This document shows, one piece after another, positions 29,719 through 37,565 of a stretch of 64,000 bases of DNA (the stretch's first letter is position 1; the number at the start of each line of letters is the position of its first letter). The notes beneath the pieces were generated by a model. That model was not told the origin of the DNA and searched no databases. It worked only from the letters and a program-made list of their open reading frames with translations. The stretch is from Leclercia sp. LSNIH1 (GTDB lineage Bacteria > Pseudomonadota > Gammaproteobacteria > Enterobacterales > Enterobacteriaceae), in NCBI RefSeq assembly GCF_002902985.1, contig NZ_CP026167.1, positions 2,046,001 to 2,110,000 on the forward strand, in the 5' to 3' direction. Made by a program: the position numbers and the translations under genes.

Positions 29719-31835
29719 GGACTGCCCGGATACTGCGTTTTTAACTGCGAGAACCAGCCTTTGCGCTGGGCTTTGTCCACATCGGTTCCGCCACATTCGT
29801 TATAGCCGGATGGGGCGTAGCACATGATGGCCCGATAGAGCGCATAGCTCTTATCTTCATGTTCTGCCTTTGGTGAGGTGATGACCTGCTGGTAGTAAGC
29901 CTGTCTGTCGAACTGCCCGTAGGGTTCTTTGCGGTGGATGGCCGCCTCCAGCAGACCGTTGCCCGCACTCTCTTTCCACAGATCGACATGGGTATTGGTT
30001 GTGCGGAAAAACTCGCCCAGACAGTTCAGGGCATGGGCATCTGCGGCGTTCTGGCTGAGCACCTGCACCGTTTGGTCCAGGCTTCGACAGACGTAACCGG
30101 CTTCGGCGGCATCGCCGTTCCAGTCAAATACGCTCAGGTTAACATCGTCAAACGCTTTGCCAATGACTGGCGAGGTTATCGCGCTGGCGAGCTTTCTGTC
30201 ATTTAACCAGTCGCTAAAGCGGTTCTCCGTTAAATCGCGCACCAGCAGGGTATGCAGCGCAATGGTCCGCTCTTCATTGTTGGGTCCCTGACTGGCCTGC
30301 TGACGTAACCGCTCAGGCGAGGCTACCGCTTTCAGCACCCGGGAGCGATAACGCAGGCTGGTGATGGCGCTATCCGCGGCAAAGATCGCCTCTGGATTAC
30401 CGCTATAGACCAGGGTGGCCGCCAGTCTGGACTGCACGTACTGCTGCTGTTCAGCATCCTGGCTGAGTTTCAGCAGCTTAAGCCAGAAATCACGCGCCTC
30501 AGGCCACTGCGTTTGCGCCATCAGCGCGTCGCCGTACAGTACCTGCTCGCTGAAGGCGACAATGTCGTGCGCCGGGAGTCTTTCTGCCGGTTTAACGGCC
30601 TGAAGGATGGCGGCAGGGTTATTCGTCGCCTGCCACAGGTTCAACTGTAAATTGCGCCACAGCGCCAGCTTGCCGCTCTGTTCAAACGCCGGTTTGCTGC
30701 TGTTGAGATCGTCCTGCGTCAGGGTCGGTTTCTCGTCGCTGTTCAGGCGAAGGGCGCGCAGCAGTTCGATATAGCTGACCTGCGGCGCGTCGGGGAAGGC
30801 TTCCCGCACGGCACGACCGTAGAACTGCATGCCGTAGACATTATCGTATTCGGTCACCAGGCCGCGCAGCGCCTCAGCATTCTCAGCCTGCTGGAACCGC
30901 TGCTCGTATAGCCCTGCCAGCTGCGGCCACGCCTGCAGATACCAGTTGATGCGGCGCAGCATACCGCGCGCCGAATCGGCGTAACGCCCCTCCGGCCAGC
31001 GCTGGAGGTAAGCCTGGGCCGCTTTCTGCGCCTGTTCAGCGGCCGGACGGTCGATGCGGTCGATATCAAAATCGCCATACTCTCCGGTGCTGTTCTGGCT
31101 GCTTTTGTTCAGCGCCGTGCGCATCAGCATATAGCCCGCGGTCTCTGCCAGCCACGGACGATCGCTGTCGACAAGCGAGGTAAACGCCCGTTCCGCCTCC
31201 TCGTAATCTCCGGCATAAAAACGGGCCGCCCCGGTCAGATAAGTTTGATACAGCAGGGCAGAAGAGTGGGCAGGAAGGGTCGTCAGGGAGGCGGAGATCT
31301 GCTCATCGGTTGCGCCGGAGTAAAGCCCCAGACGCGCCTGCCCCAGGACATGGCGCTGCTCCGCCGTCAGCGCGTCGTCGGCCAGCAGCGCGGCAAAAAA
31401 CTGGCTGAGGCTCTCGGCACTGTTCGAGACGAAGCGGTTTTCCTGCTCGCTGTCCTGCCGGGTGTCGACGGCCCCGAGCTGCAATGCGGCCAGCTGCTGA
31501 TTGAGAAGGCTCTCTTCAGCGGGTTTGTCCGCGGCTGGGGTGACCGGATCTTCCGGGTCATCCCACTCCGGGTGGTAAGCAAAATAGAAATCCCGGGAGC
31601 GGGTGATATCCACAGGCATCGACTGCACGGGCAGGGCAAAGGATTTGGCTTCGCTCAGCAGGCGCAGCAGGTTATCGCGGGAGTCGTTACCGGGCGTCAG
31701 CACCGGGTCGCCTTTCAGCAGACAGTGCTCATCGCTCCAGTTGCAGTCTTCCATATCAAATGAGGCAAATGCCGGAGCGGCGCTTGCCAGTAAGGCGCTA
31801 ACGCTGAGTGCCAGCGTTGTCTTCCTGACCATCAT
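29688..31835 (-). CDS. Large exported protein of unknown function, helical-repeat type
   Basis: A 715-residue protein I do not recognise. It has a clear signal peptide (MMVRKTTLALSVSALLASAAPAFA), then an acidic, Asn/Asp-rich N-terminal part, then a long stretch of Ala/Leu/Gln-rich amphipathic helices with TPR- or Sel1-like features (ARFYAGDYEEAERAFTSLV; YGDALMAQTQWPEARDFWLK), and a C-terminus ending [10 protein letters not shown]. Six cysteines outside the signal peptide lie in the first 40 and the last 150 residues, suggesting disulfides in an oxidising compartment. It is the first gene of a two-gene unit with the DUF3142-type gene. No function is assigned; a scaffold, or a partner for an envelope enzyme, would fit. 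Confidence 0.75.
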   Translation of the reverse strand: MMVRKTTLALSVSALLASAAPAFASFDMEDCNWSDEHCLLKGDPVLTPGNDSRDNLLRLLSEAKSFALPVQSMPVDITRSRDFYFAYHPEWDDPEDPVTPAADKPAEESLLNQQLAALQLGAVDTRQDSEQENRFVSNSAESLSQFFAALLADDALTAEQRHVLGQARLGLYSGATDEQISASLTTLPAHSSALLYQTYLTGAARFYAGDYEEAERAFTSLVDSDRPWLAETAGYMLMRTALNKSSQNSTGEYGDFDIDRIDRPAAEQAQKAAQAYLQRWPEGRYADSARGMLRRINWYLQAWPQLAGLYEQRFQQAENAEALRGLVTEYDNVYGMQFYGRAVREAFPDAPQVSYIELLRALRLNSDEKPTLTQDDLNSSKPAFEQSGKLALWRNLQLNLWQATNNPAAILQAVKPAERLPAHDIVAFSEQVLYGDALMAQTQWPEARDFWLKLLKLSQDAEQQQYVQSRLAATLVYSGNPEAIFAADSAITSLRYRSRVLKAVASPERLRQQASQGPNNEERTIALHTLLVRDLTENRFSDWLNDRKLASAITSPVIGKAFDDVNLSVFDWNGDAAEAGYVCRSLDQTVQVLSQNAADAHALNCLGEFFRTTNTHVDLWKESAGNGLLEAAIHRKEPYGQFDRQAYYQQVITSPKAEHEDKSYALYRAIMCYAPSGYNECGGTDVDKAQRKGWFSQLKTQYPGSPWAQKLKYYW

Positions 31836-31848
31836 GCTATTCCTGTTC

Positions 31849-32310
31849 TTATCGGGAAAGGGCCCGGACGCGAAGGGTAATACCCTCTACGGCCACCACC
31901 TCAACTTTGGTGCCGACGCTTAAATCCTCGTCGGCCACAACTGGCCACGAACTGTCGCCGACACGCATATGACCGCGCCCGTTAACCAGGGCGGTGTCCA
32001 GGGTAAACTGCATCCCCACCAGCTGTTTTCCTCGCTGGTTGAGCCGGGCATCGGCGGGCTTCTGGGCGCGCACCTGCCTTGAGAGCCAGCGCCACCAGAG
32101 CCAGGCGGCAATCAGGGTCAGCAGGGCAAACAGCACCCCCTGCCATGCCCAGTCGAACGGTAAGATCCACACCAGCAGCCCGGTGATAACGGCCGCCACG
32201 CCGCTCCACAGCAGATAGCCGTTGCCGCCGAGCATCTCTGCCGCCAGCAGCAGGCCGCCGAGGCTAAGCCAGAAAACGTGCGGATGTGCAGCAATCATCT
32301 CGATCATCAT
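31849..32310 (-). CDS. ybbJ: YbbJ, NfeD-family membrane protein
   Basis: A 153-residue NfeD-type protein (152 in E. coli): two or three transmembrane helices ([20 protein letters not shown]) and a C-terminal OB-fold beta domain ([16 protein letters not shown]). NfeD proteins pair with stomatin/SPFH proteins, and here its ATG overlaps the qmcA stop by four bases, so the two are translationally coupled. The pair is thought to organise membrane microdomains and support membrane protein quality control; the precise role is unknown. Confidence 0.94.
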   Translation of the reverse strand: MMIEMIAAHPHVFWLSLGGLLLAAEMLGGNGYLLWSGVAAVITGLLVWILPFDWAWQGVLFALLTLIAAWLWWRWLSRQVRAQKPADARLNQRGKQLVGMQFTLDTALVNGRGHMRVGDSSWPVVADEDLSVGTKVEVVAVEGITLRVRALSR

Positions 32311-33218
32311 TTGCGCTCGTTGCCGCTGTTTTTAATCAGTTCCGCGATCCCGCCGATCGAACCCATCAGGCTGCTGGCATCCAGCGGCATCATCACCACC
32401 TTGCTGTTATCCGCCGAGCCTATAGCCTGCAGCGCCTCGGTGTACTTCTGCGCCACAAAGTAGTTAACCGCCTGGATATCCCCGGCTGCGATAGCTTCCG
32501 AAACCATTTTCGTGGCGCGGGCTTCAGCTTCCGCCGAACGTTCACGGGCTTCAGCCTGTAAGAAGGCCGACTGGCGTTCGCCTTCAGCTTTCAGGATCTG
32601 CGACTGTTTTTCCCCTTCAGCCTTCAGGATCTCCGCCTGACGTACCCCCTCGGCCTCCAGAATGTAGGCGCGCTTGGTTCGCTCGGCCTTCATCTGGGCG
32701 TTCATGGAGGTGATCAACTCTGCTGGCGGGCGCACGTCGCGGATCTCAATACGCGTAACTTTAATACCCCAGGGGTTGGTGGCTTCATCGACGATGTGCA
32801 GCAGGCGGGTATTGATGCTGTCGCGCTGGGAGAGCATTTCGTCCAGCTCCATTGAACCCAGCACGGTTCGAATATTCGTCATCGTGAGGTTTATGATGGC
32901 TAACTCAAGGTTGCTGACCTCGTAAGCCGCTTTCGGCGCGTCAATCACCTGAATAAAGCAGACCGCATCGATGGTGACATTGGCGTTATCCCGGGAGATA
33001 ACCTCCTGAGACGGAATATCGAGGACCTGCTCCATCATATTGATTTTGCGGCCAATGCGGTCCATAAACGGCACGACCAGGCTTAAGCCCGGCTGCAGCG
33101 TCGTGGTATATCGACCAAAACGTTCCACCGTCCACTGGTAGCCCTGCGGAACGATTTTGACGCCGGCGGCGACGATCACCAGCGCCACGAAGATTAAAAT
33201 AGGGATGACGATGAACAT
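32307..33218 (-). CDS. qmcA: QmcA, SPFH/stomatin-like protein
   Basis: QmcA is a membrane-anchored SPFH-domain protein whose overproduction compensates loss of FtsH and HtpX in E. coli. The product is 303 residues (305 in E. coli). An N-terminal hydrophobic anchor ([20 protein letters not shown]) is followed by the SPFH core and a charged coiled coil of near-repeats, [20 protein letters not shown]. It is the first gene of qmcA-ybbJ. In E. coli the gene upstream on the other side is fetA; here that place is taken by an unrecognised gene. Confidence 0.95.
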   Translation of the reverse strand: MFIVIPILIFVALVIVAAGVKIVPQGYQWTVERFGRYTTTLQPGLSLVVPFMDRIGRKINMMEQVLDIPSQEVISRDNANVTIDAVCFIQVIDAPKAAYEVSNLELAIINLTMTNIRTVLGSMELDEMLSQRDSINTRLLHIVDEATNPWGIKVTRIEIRDVRPPAELITSMNAQMKAERTKRAYILEAEGVRQAEILKAEGEKQSQILKAEGERQSAFLQAEARERSAEAEARATKMVSEAIAAGDIQAVNYFVAQKYTEALQAIGSADNSKVVMMPLDASSLMGSIGGIAELIKNSGNERK

Positions 33219-33339
33219 GTAAAACCTCCTGTTTTGTATTCCATGTTGCGATTAAAACTGTTCGTTTGTTGCGCATAAGTATACCGGCAAACAGGGGTAA
33301 ATTCCCGCCAAATCAACGAGCCGGGCTGGATTCAGACAG

Positions 33340-33367
33340 AAAAAAGCCCCGCTAAAAATAGCAGGGC
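33340..33367 (-). terminator. Terminator of the 33.4-34.3 kb gene
   Basis: GCCCCGCT/AGCAGGGC (33346-33367, one G-T pair on RNA) with six A on the left that read as a U-run on the leftward transcript. It lies 28 bases after the stop of the gene at 33396-34250. Confidence 0.85.
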
Positions 33368-33395
33368 AACGCGTGTTTTCCGTTATCAGAGAAGA

Positions 33396-34250
33396 TCAGG
33401 CGCTGGAGGTAGTGTAAGAGAAGTCAGCGATATACTGTTCGCCCGCGTCAACGATCGCCCGCGACAGTCCCGCATAATATTTTTCCAGGCCCATCGCTTC
33501 TATCTGCTGCAGCTGCTCGCGCACCGGGGCACAGAACAGACCGGCGTTACCCGCTTCGACGCGCTTATTATTCGGTGGCAGATCGCCGGTGATCGCTTTA
33601 AACCAGGTGCGGATACCCTGTTTAAGGTTATTTGGCGCTTTCGACAGATCGTCGATCCCCGTCAGCACCTGCAGGGTCGGGAAGCGATCTTCCGCCACGG
33701 CGCTTTTCAGGCGGTCAAAGAACTGGCTGAACAGTTCAAAGGAGCCCAGTTCGATAATTTTCGGTTTTGTGGTTTTACCGTTTTTATTGCCGATTTTGCT
33801 TGCCGCAGGCGTGCTGGACGGCACGATACCTGTCTTATGCAAGTCTAAACCAAACAGCAGATTGCAGTGGGCACGGCGCTCTTTCAGCGGGTAAGACATC
33901 AGCACATCGATAAACGTCGTCGCCATCACATCCGACAGCTTATGGTTGATCAGCCACTGCGAGCGAGAGAAATCGGCCGGGGAGACAAACCAGTGCGGAA
34001 CCTCGTTGTAACGCTTCGACTTACCTTTGCCATCAAATTCAATGAAATGCGTGCCGTTGTCGAAAGCAAATTTGCAGTTTTTAAAGCTGACGATGGTGGT
34101 GTTGACGATCAGCGCTTTTTTGACGAAATCAACGACTTCCGGTCCAATAACGAAGCTGGTCTCTGCCGATGAGTGGATGACTTGCATTAATGTTTCTACA
34201 TCAGGAACACCCGGCTTGAGAGAGGTGAACTCATAAAAGATATGTGCCAT
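33396..34250 (-). CDS. Unrecognised cytosolic protein in the fetAB position
   Basis: A 284-residue protein beginning MAHIFYEFTSLKPGVPDVET that I do not recognise. There is no signal peptide or transmembrane segment. It is Lys/Phe/Thr-rich in the first half, has a basic linker near the middle (KIGNKNGKTTKPK) and two cysteines. An AGGAAG ribosome binding site sits eight bases before the ATG, and the gene has its own terminator, so it is an independent unit. Base composition looks lower in GC than its neighbours by eye. It lies between qmcA and cnoX, where E. coli carries the iron exporter genes fetAB. Acquisition by transfer or a lineage-specific gene are both possible. Confidence 0.75.
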   Translation of the reverse strand: MAHIFYEFTSLKPGVPDVETLMQVIHSSAETSFVIGPEVVDFVKKALIVNTTIVSFKNCKFAFDNGTHFIEFDGKGKSKRYNEVPHWFVSPADFSRSQWLINHKLSDVMATTFIDVLMSYPLKERRAHCNLLFGLDLHKTGIVPSSTPAASKIGNKNGKTTKPKIIELGSFELFSQFFDRLKSAVAEDRFPTLQVLTGIDDLSKAPNNLKQGIRTWFKAITGDLPPNNKRVEAGNAGLFCAPVREQLQQIEAMGLEKYYAGLSRAIVDAGEQYIADFSYTTSSA

Positions 34251-34507
34251 GCCGCATACTTCCTATAGTTATTAGCGTGCCCTTTTCATAACGAAAAAGT
34301 TTAACATCATCCTGATAAAGCTGGCTAATGGCAGCGTGTGTGGGCGTTTTGCCACGATCACAAATGGAAGATAAACGTTACTCCAGACGGGCTATTCGTT
34401 CAGAAACGTGGACATAGGGAAGGCTATATTTTACATCGTTAAAGTCTGGTTAACATTTTCTCAAAATTAAACATCAGGAAGACTAAACAAACGCTATCGG
34501 CAGAGAT
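34251..34507. other. Intergenic region upstream of the unrecognised gene
   Basis: About 260 AT-rich bases. It should hold the promoter of the leftward gene at 33396-34250. A half-match to a CRP site (TTTGTGATC on the complement near 34360) was noted but the second half is poor. No gene seen. Confidence 0.5.
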
Positions 34508-34531
34508 AAAAAAGCCGCCATAACGGCGGCT
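34508..34531 (-). terminator. cnoX terminator
   Basis: AGCCGCC/GGCGGCT stem (34513-34531) with a six-base A-run at its left that becomes the U-run for the leftward cnoX transcript. Confidence 0.9.
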
Positions 34532-34573
34532 GACAGAGTGTTCGTGGCGGCACTGACCGGCCAGCTGGCAGAA

Positions 34574-35428
34574 TCAGTACAGCAGAGCGTAAAGTTTACG
34601 GCGATAGGTCGAAGCCAGTGAATCACCCGTCCCGAGGGCGGCCAGAATTTCCTGGAACATTTTGCGCGCCTGGCCGTCTGCCGCAGCCAGATCCTTTTTA
34701 AGATGGCTGAACAGCAGTTCCAGCGCCTCTTCGTTACGACCTACCTGATGCAGCTGCAGCGCCAGCTGGCTCGCCAGTACCGCGTCGTCAGGGGTGTCGG
34801 CAACCTGCTGTTGCAGCTGCTGGATTTCCGGCGTATCCGCCGCCTGCTTCAGCAGTTCAATTTGCGCCACCAGCCCCTGGTAGCGGGTATCCTGATCCTG
34901 CAATGGGATCGTTTTGAGCACCACTTCGGCCTCTTCAGAACGCTTTAAGATAATTTGCGTTTCCGCCAGCAGCAGGCCGATTTCACTATTTTGACCGGAG
35001 AGCTGCCACGCCTCTTTCAACAGCGGCAGGGCTTCGTCATGTTTGCCTTCGGCCATCAACGCTGCCGCCTGCTGCGCTTTCAGCTCCTCTTCGCGCGGCA
35101 GCACTTTATCCAGCAGGGCGCGGATCGCCTCTTCCGGCTGCGGGCCCTGGAAGCCATCCACCGGCTGACCGTTCTGGAACAGATAAACCGTAGGAATGGC
35201 GCGCAGGCCAAACTGGGAGGCAATCATCTGCTCGGCGTCGCAGTCCAGCTTCGCCAGGATAAACTGACCGTTGTACTGGGCTGCCAGCTTCTCGAGCACC
35301 GGCGTCAGCTCCAGACAGTGCTGACTACGTTCAGACCAGAAGTAGAACAGCACCGGTTTGGTCATCGACTGTTCAAGGGTCTGGTGCAGGTTGGCTTCGG
35401 TAATGTTGACAATATTCTGTACGGACAT
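34574..35428 (-). CDS. cnoX: CnoX, chaperedoxin
   Basis: CnoX (YbbN) is a thioredoxin-like holdase activated by hypochlorous acid that hands clients to GroEL and DnaK. The product is 284 residues. The N-terminal thioredoxin domain has SERSQHC in place of the CGPC active site, so it lacks classic disulfide reductase activity, as in E. coli. The C-terminal half is TPR repeats ([20 protein letters not shown]) ending [10 protein letters not shown]. It is followed by a terminator and preceded by ybbO in the same orientation. Confidence 0.96.
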   Translation of the reverse strand: MSVQNIVNITEANLHQTLEQSMTKPVLFYFWSERSQHCLELTPVLEKLAAQYNGQFILAKLDCDAEQMIASQFGLRAIPTVYLFQNGQPVDGFQGPQPEEAIRALLDKVLPREEELKAQQAAALMAEGKHDEALPLLKEAWQLSGQNSEIGLLLAETQIILKRSEEAEVVLKTIPLQDQDTRYQGLVAQIELLKQAADTPEIQQLQQQVADTPDDAVLASQLALQLHQVGRNEEALELLFSHLKKDLAAADGQARKMFQEILAALGTGDSLASTYRRKLYALLY

Positions 35429-35485
35429 GCGGCTATCCCAATTATGAGTTTCTGTTTACATGGGGGCGTGGCGCGAGGCTTCAAC

Positions 35486-36295
35486 TCAACCCTGTAAAAA
35501 TTTGTCCATCATCCGGCCAGGCAGCAGGCGCTTCAGCAGGCCGACGGCATGGGTCACCAGCGTGACCGGATAACGCAGCTTGGGGTTTTTGCTCTCAAAA
35601 GCATGGCGCACTTTGGCGACCACCGCCTCCGGCCCCAGGGTAAAACGGGCGGCGATACCGGGGTTTTCCACCGGCTTGTCGGCCTGGGTTTGATTGACAT
35701 TGTCGGTAAAGCGGGTGCGGATAGGGCCCGGTTCAATCAGGCTCACCTTAATGCCGCTGTGGCGAAGCTCCATGCGCAGGGCATCAGACCAGGCTTCCAG
35801 CGCATATTTGCTGGCGGCGTAAGCCCCGCGGCCCGGAGTAGAGATAAGCCCCATCACCGAGGAGGTCATCACAATCCGGCCTTCGCCGTGTGGCAGCATG
35901 GCCGGCAGCAGGCGCATGGTCAGCTGATGAACGCCAAAAAAGTTGGCGGAGAATTGCGCTTCAAGCTGCTGGCGGGTAACGCTCTGTAGCGGGCCGTAAA
36001 CGCCGAAACCGGCATTATTAAACAGCCCGTACAGACGATTGCCGGTCAGGGCGATCACCTCATCGGCGGCGCGCTCAATGCTGTCGGTACAATCCAGATC
36101 CAGCTGTACGCCGGTTAAACCCATGCCGTTCATCCGTTCAACGTCTTCCGGTTTACGGCAGGCGGCCAGCACCCAGAACCCCTGACGCTTCAGCTCAAGG
36201 GCGCTTTCCAGGCCAATGCCACTGGAACATCCTGTAATTAAGACCGATTTTTGCATAACTTTACCTGTCAGGATCTCCGTTGAATTACGAGTCAT
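35486..36295 (-). CDS. ybbO: YbbO, short-chain dehydrogenase/reductase
   Basis: An NADP-dependent short-chain dehydrogenase; the E. coli homologue reduces aldehydes in vitro. The product is 269 residues, as in E. coli. The Rossmann motif ITGCSSGIGLESA, NNAGFG, the catalytic Ser (VMTSSVMG) and YxxxK (GAYAASKYALEAW) are all present. The ATG at 36295 overlaps the end of tesA by 11 bases; a second start at 36256 (MQKSVLITG) with AGG upstream would give a protein 13 residues shorter that still starts at the core fold. It forms a unit with tesA. Confidence 0.94.
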   Translation of the reverse strand: MTRNSTEILTGKVMQKSVLITGCSSGIGLESALELKRQGFWVLAACRKPEDVERMNGMGLTGVQLDLDCTDSIERAADEVIALTGNRLYGLFNNAGFGVYGPLQSVTRQQLEAQFSANFFGVHQLTMRLLPAMLPHGEGRIVMTSSVMGLISTPGRGAYAASKYALEAWSDALRMELRHSGIKVSLIEPGPIRTRFTDNVNQTQADKPVENPGIAARFTLGPEAVVAKVRHAFESKNPKLRYPVTLVTHAVGLLKRLLPGRMMDKFLQG

Positions 36296-36911
36296 GTTTA
36301 ACTAATGGAGCCAACCGGGTTGCCATCCAGTCGGCGATAAACGGTTGGGCGTCCCGATTGGGGTGAATACCGTCGTCCTGCATCCACTGCGGTTTCAGGT
36401 AAACCTCTTCCATAAAAAAGGGCAGCAGCGGAATATCGAACTCTTTAGCAAGCTTCGGATATATCGCGCTAAAGGCTTCATTATACCGACGACCATAGTT
36501 GGCAGGCAGTCGAATTTGCATCAGCAACGGCTGGGCGTTCGCGGCGCGGATATCCTGCAGAATTTTGCGCAGGGTTTGCTCGGTCTGCTGTGGCTGGAAA
36601 CCGCGCAGGCCGTCATTGCCGCCAAGCTCCACCAGCACCCAGCGCGGCTGGTGCTGTTTCAGCAGGGCCGGCAGACGGGAGAGACCTTGCTGGGAGGTGT
36701 CCCCGCTAATGCTGCCGTTAACAACCGACGTTTTGCTCTGCCATTTATCATTCAGCAGCGCAGGCCAGGCGGCACTGGCCGCCATCCGGTAGCCAGCGCT
36801 CAGACTGTCACCCAGAATTAATAGCGTGTCCGCAGCCGCGGCGCGAAATGAGAACAGCATCAAAAACAGGAAGGGCAAATGCCAGCGGAAAACATTGTTG
36901 AAGTTCATCAT
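36285..36911 (-). CDS. tesA: TesA, acyl-CoA thioesterase I/protease I/lysophospholipase L1
   Basis: TesA is a periplasmic SGNH hydrolase acting on acyl thioesters, lysophospholipids and some amino acid esters. The precursor is 208 residues, equal to E. coli; the start is MMNFNNVFRWHLPFLF with a signal peptide ending AAA. The nucleophile Ser is in ILGDSLSAGY, the oxyanion residues in ELGGNDGLRG, and the Asp/His pair in DDGIHPNRDA. The first 33 bases overlap the start of divergent ybbA on the other strand, an arrangement also present in E. coli. It is co-transcribed with ybbO. Confidence 0.96.
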   Translation of the reverse strand: MMNFNNVFRWHLPFLFLMLFSFRAAAADTLLILGDSLSAGYRMAASAAWPALLNDKWQSKTSVVNGSISGDTSQQGLSRLPALLKQHQPRWVLVELGGNDGLRGFQPQQTEQTLRKILQDIRAANAQPLLMQIRLPANYGRRYNEAFSAIYPKLAKEFDIPLLPFFMEEVYLKPQWMQDDGIHPNRDAQPFIADWMATRLAPLVKHDS

Positions 36912-37565
36912 CTTAAGAAGTCCGTGGGTCAGGGTGAGCACGAGCTTTCCATCCTCACCGGAGTTGAACTCATTGTCAAACGCGGGCAGAGCATCGCCCT
37001 GATTGGAGAATCGGGCTCCGGCAAATCCACGCTGCTGGCGATCCTCGCCGGTCTGGATGACGGCAGCAGCGGTGAGGTCAACCTGGTCGGGCAACCCTTG
37101 CATAAGCTCGATGAAGAGGCGCGCGCCGCCCTGCGGGCAAAGCACATTGGCTTTGTGTTCCAGTCATTTATGTTGATTCCAACCCTTAACGCGCTGGAGA
37201 ACGTCGAGCTGCCGGGGCTGCTGCGCGGTGAGAACACCACCCAGAGCCGGGAGAGCGCCAGCGCGCTGCTGCAACAGCTGGGGCTGGGGAAACGCCTCGA
37301 TCACCTTCCGGCGCAGCTCTCCGGCGGCGAGCAGCAGCGCGTAGCGCTGGCCAGGGCGTTTAACGGTCGCCCGGATGTGCTGTTTGCCGACGAACCCACC
37401 GGTAACCTCGATCGCCAGACCGGAGACAAAATTGCCGATCTGCTCTTTTCGCTGAACCGTGAACACGGCACGACGCTGATCCTCGTCACCCACGATCCGC
37501 AGCTGGCCGCCCGCTGCGATCGCCGCCTGCGCCTGGTCAATGGCGAACTGCAGGAGGAAGCATGA
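36879..37565 (+). CDS. ybbA: YbbA, ABC transporter ATPase
   Basis: A 228-residue ABC ATPase of the MacB/LolD type: Walker A GESGSGKST, signature LSGGEQQRVALARA, Walker B DVLFADEP and the D-loop GNLD are all present. It partners YbbP (the stop overlaps the ybbP ATG by four bases). The pair is presumed to be a mechanotransmission-type ABC system acting on an envelope substrate that is not known; the proximity to tesA suggests a lipid or lipoprotein link but this is only inference. Its start overlaps tesA head to head by 33 bases. Confidence 0.95.
   Translation: MPAENIVEVHHLKKSVGQGEHELSILTGVELIVKRGQSIALIGESGSGKSTLLAILAGLDDGSSGEVNLVGQPLHKLDEEARAALRAKHIGFVFQSFMLIPTLNALENVELPGLLRGENTTQSRESASALLQQLGLGKRLDHLPAQLSGGEQQRVALARAFNGRPDVLFADEPTGNLDRQTGDKIADLLFSLNREHGTTLILVTHDPQLAARCDRRLRLVNGELQEEA

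Noticed and set aside
29719..29796. Longer N-terminus for the DUF3142-type protein
   Set aside because: An upstream start would put a charged 26-residue stretch before the signal peptide and lengthen the overlap with the upstream gene to over 100 bases.
34340..34375. CRP site upstream of the unrecognised gene
   Set aside because: Only one half (TTTGTGATC) matches the consensus; the other half is poor.
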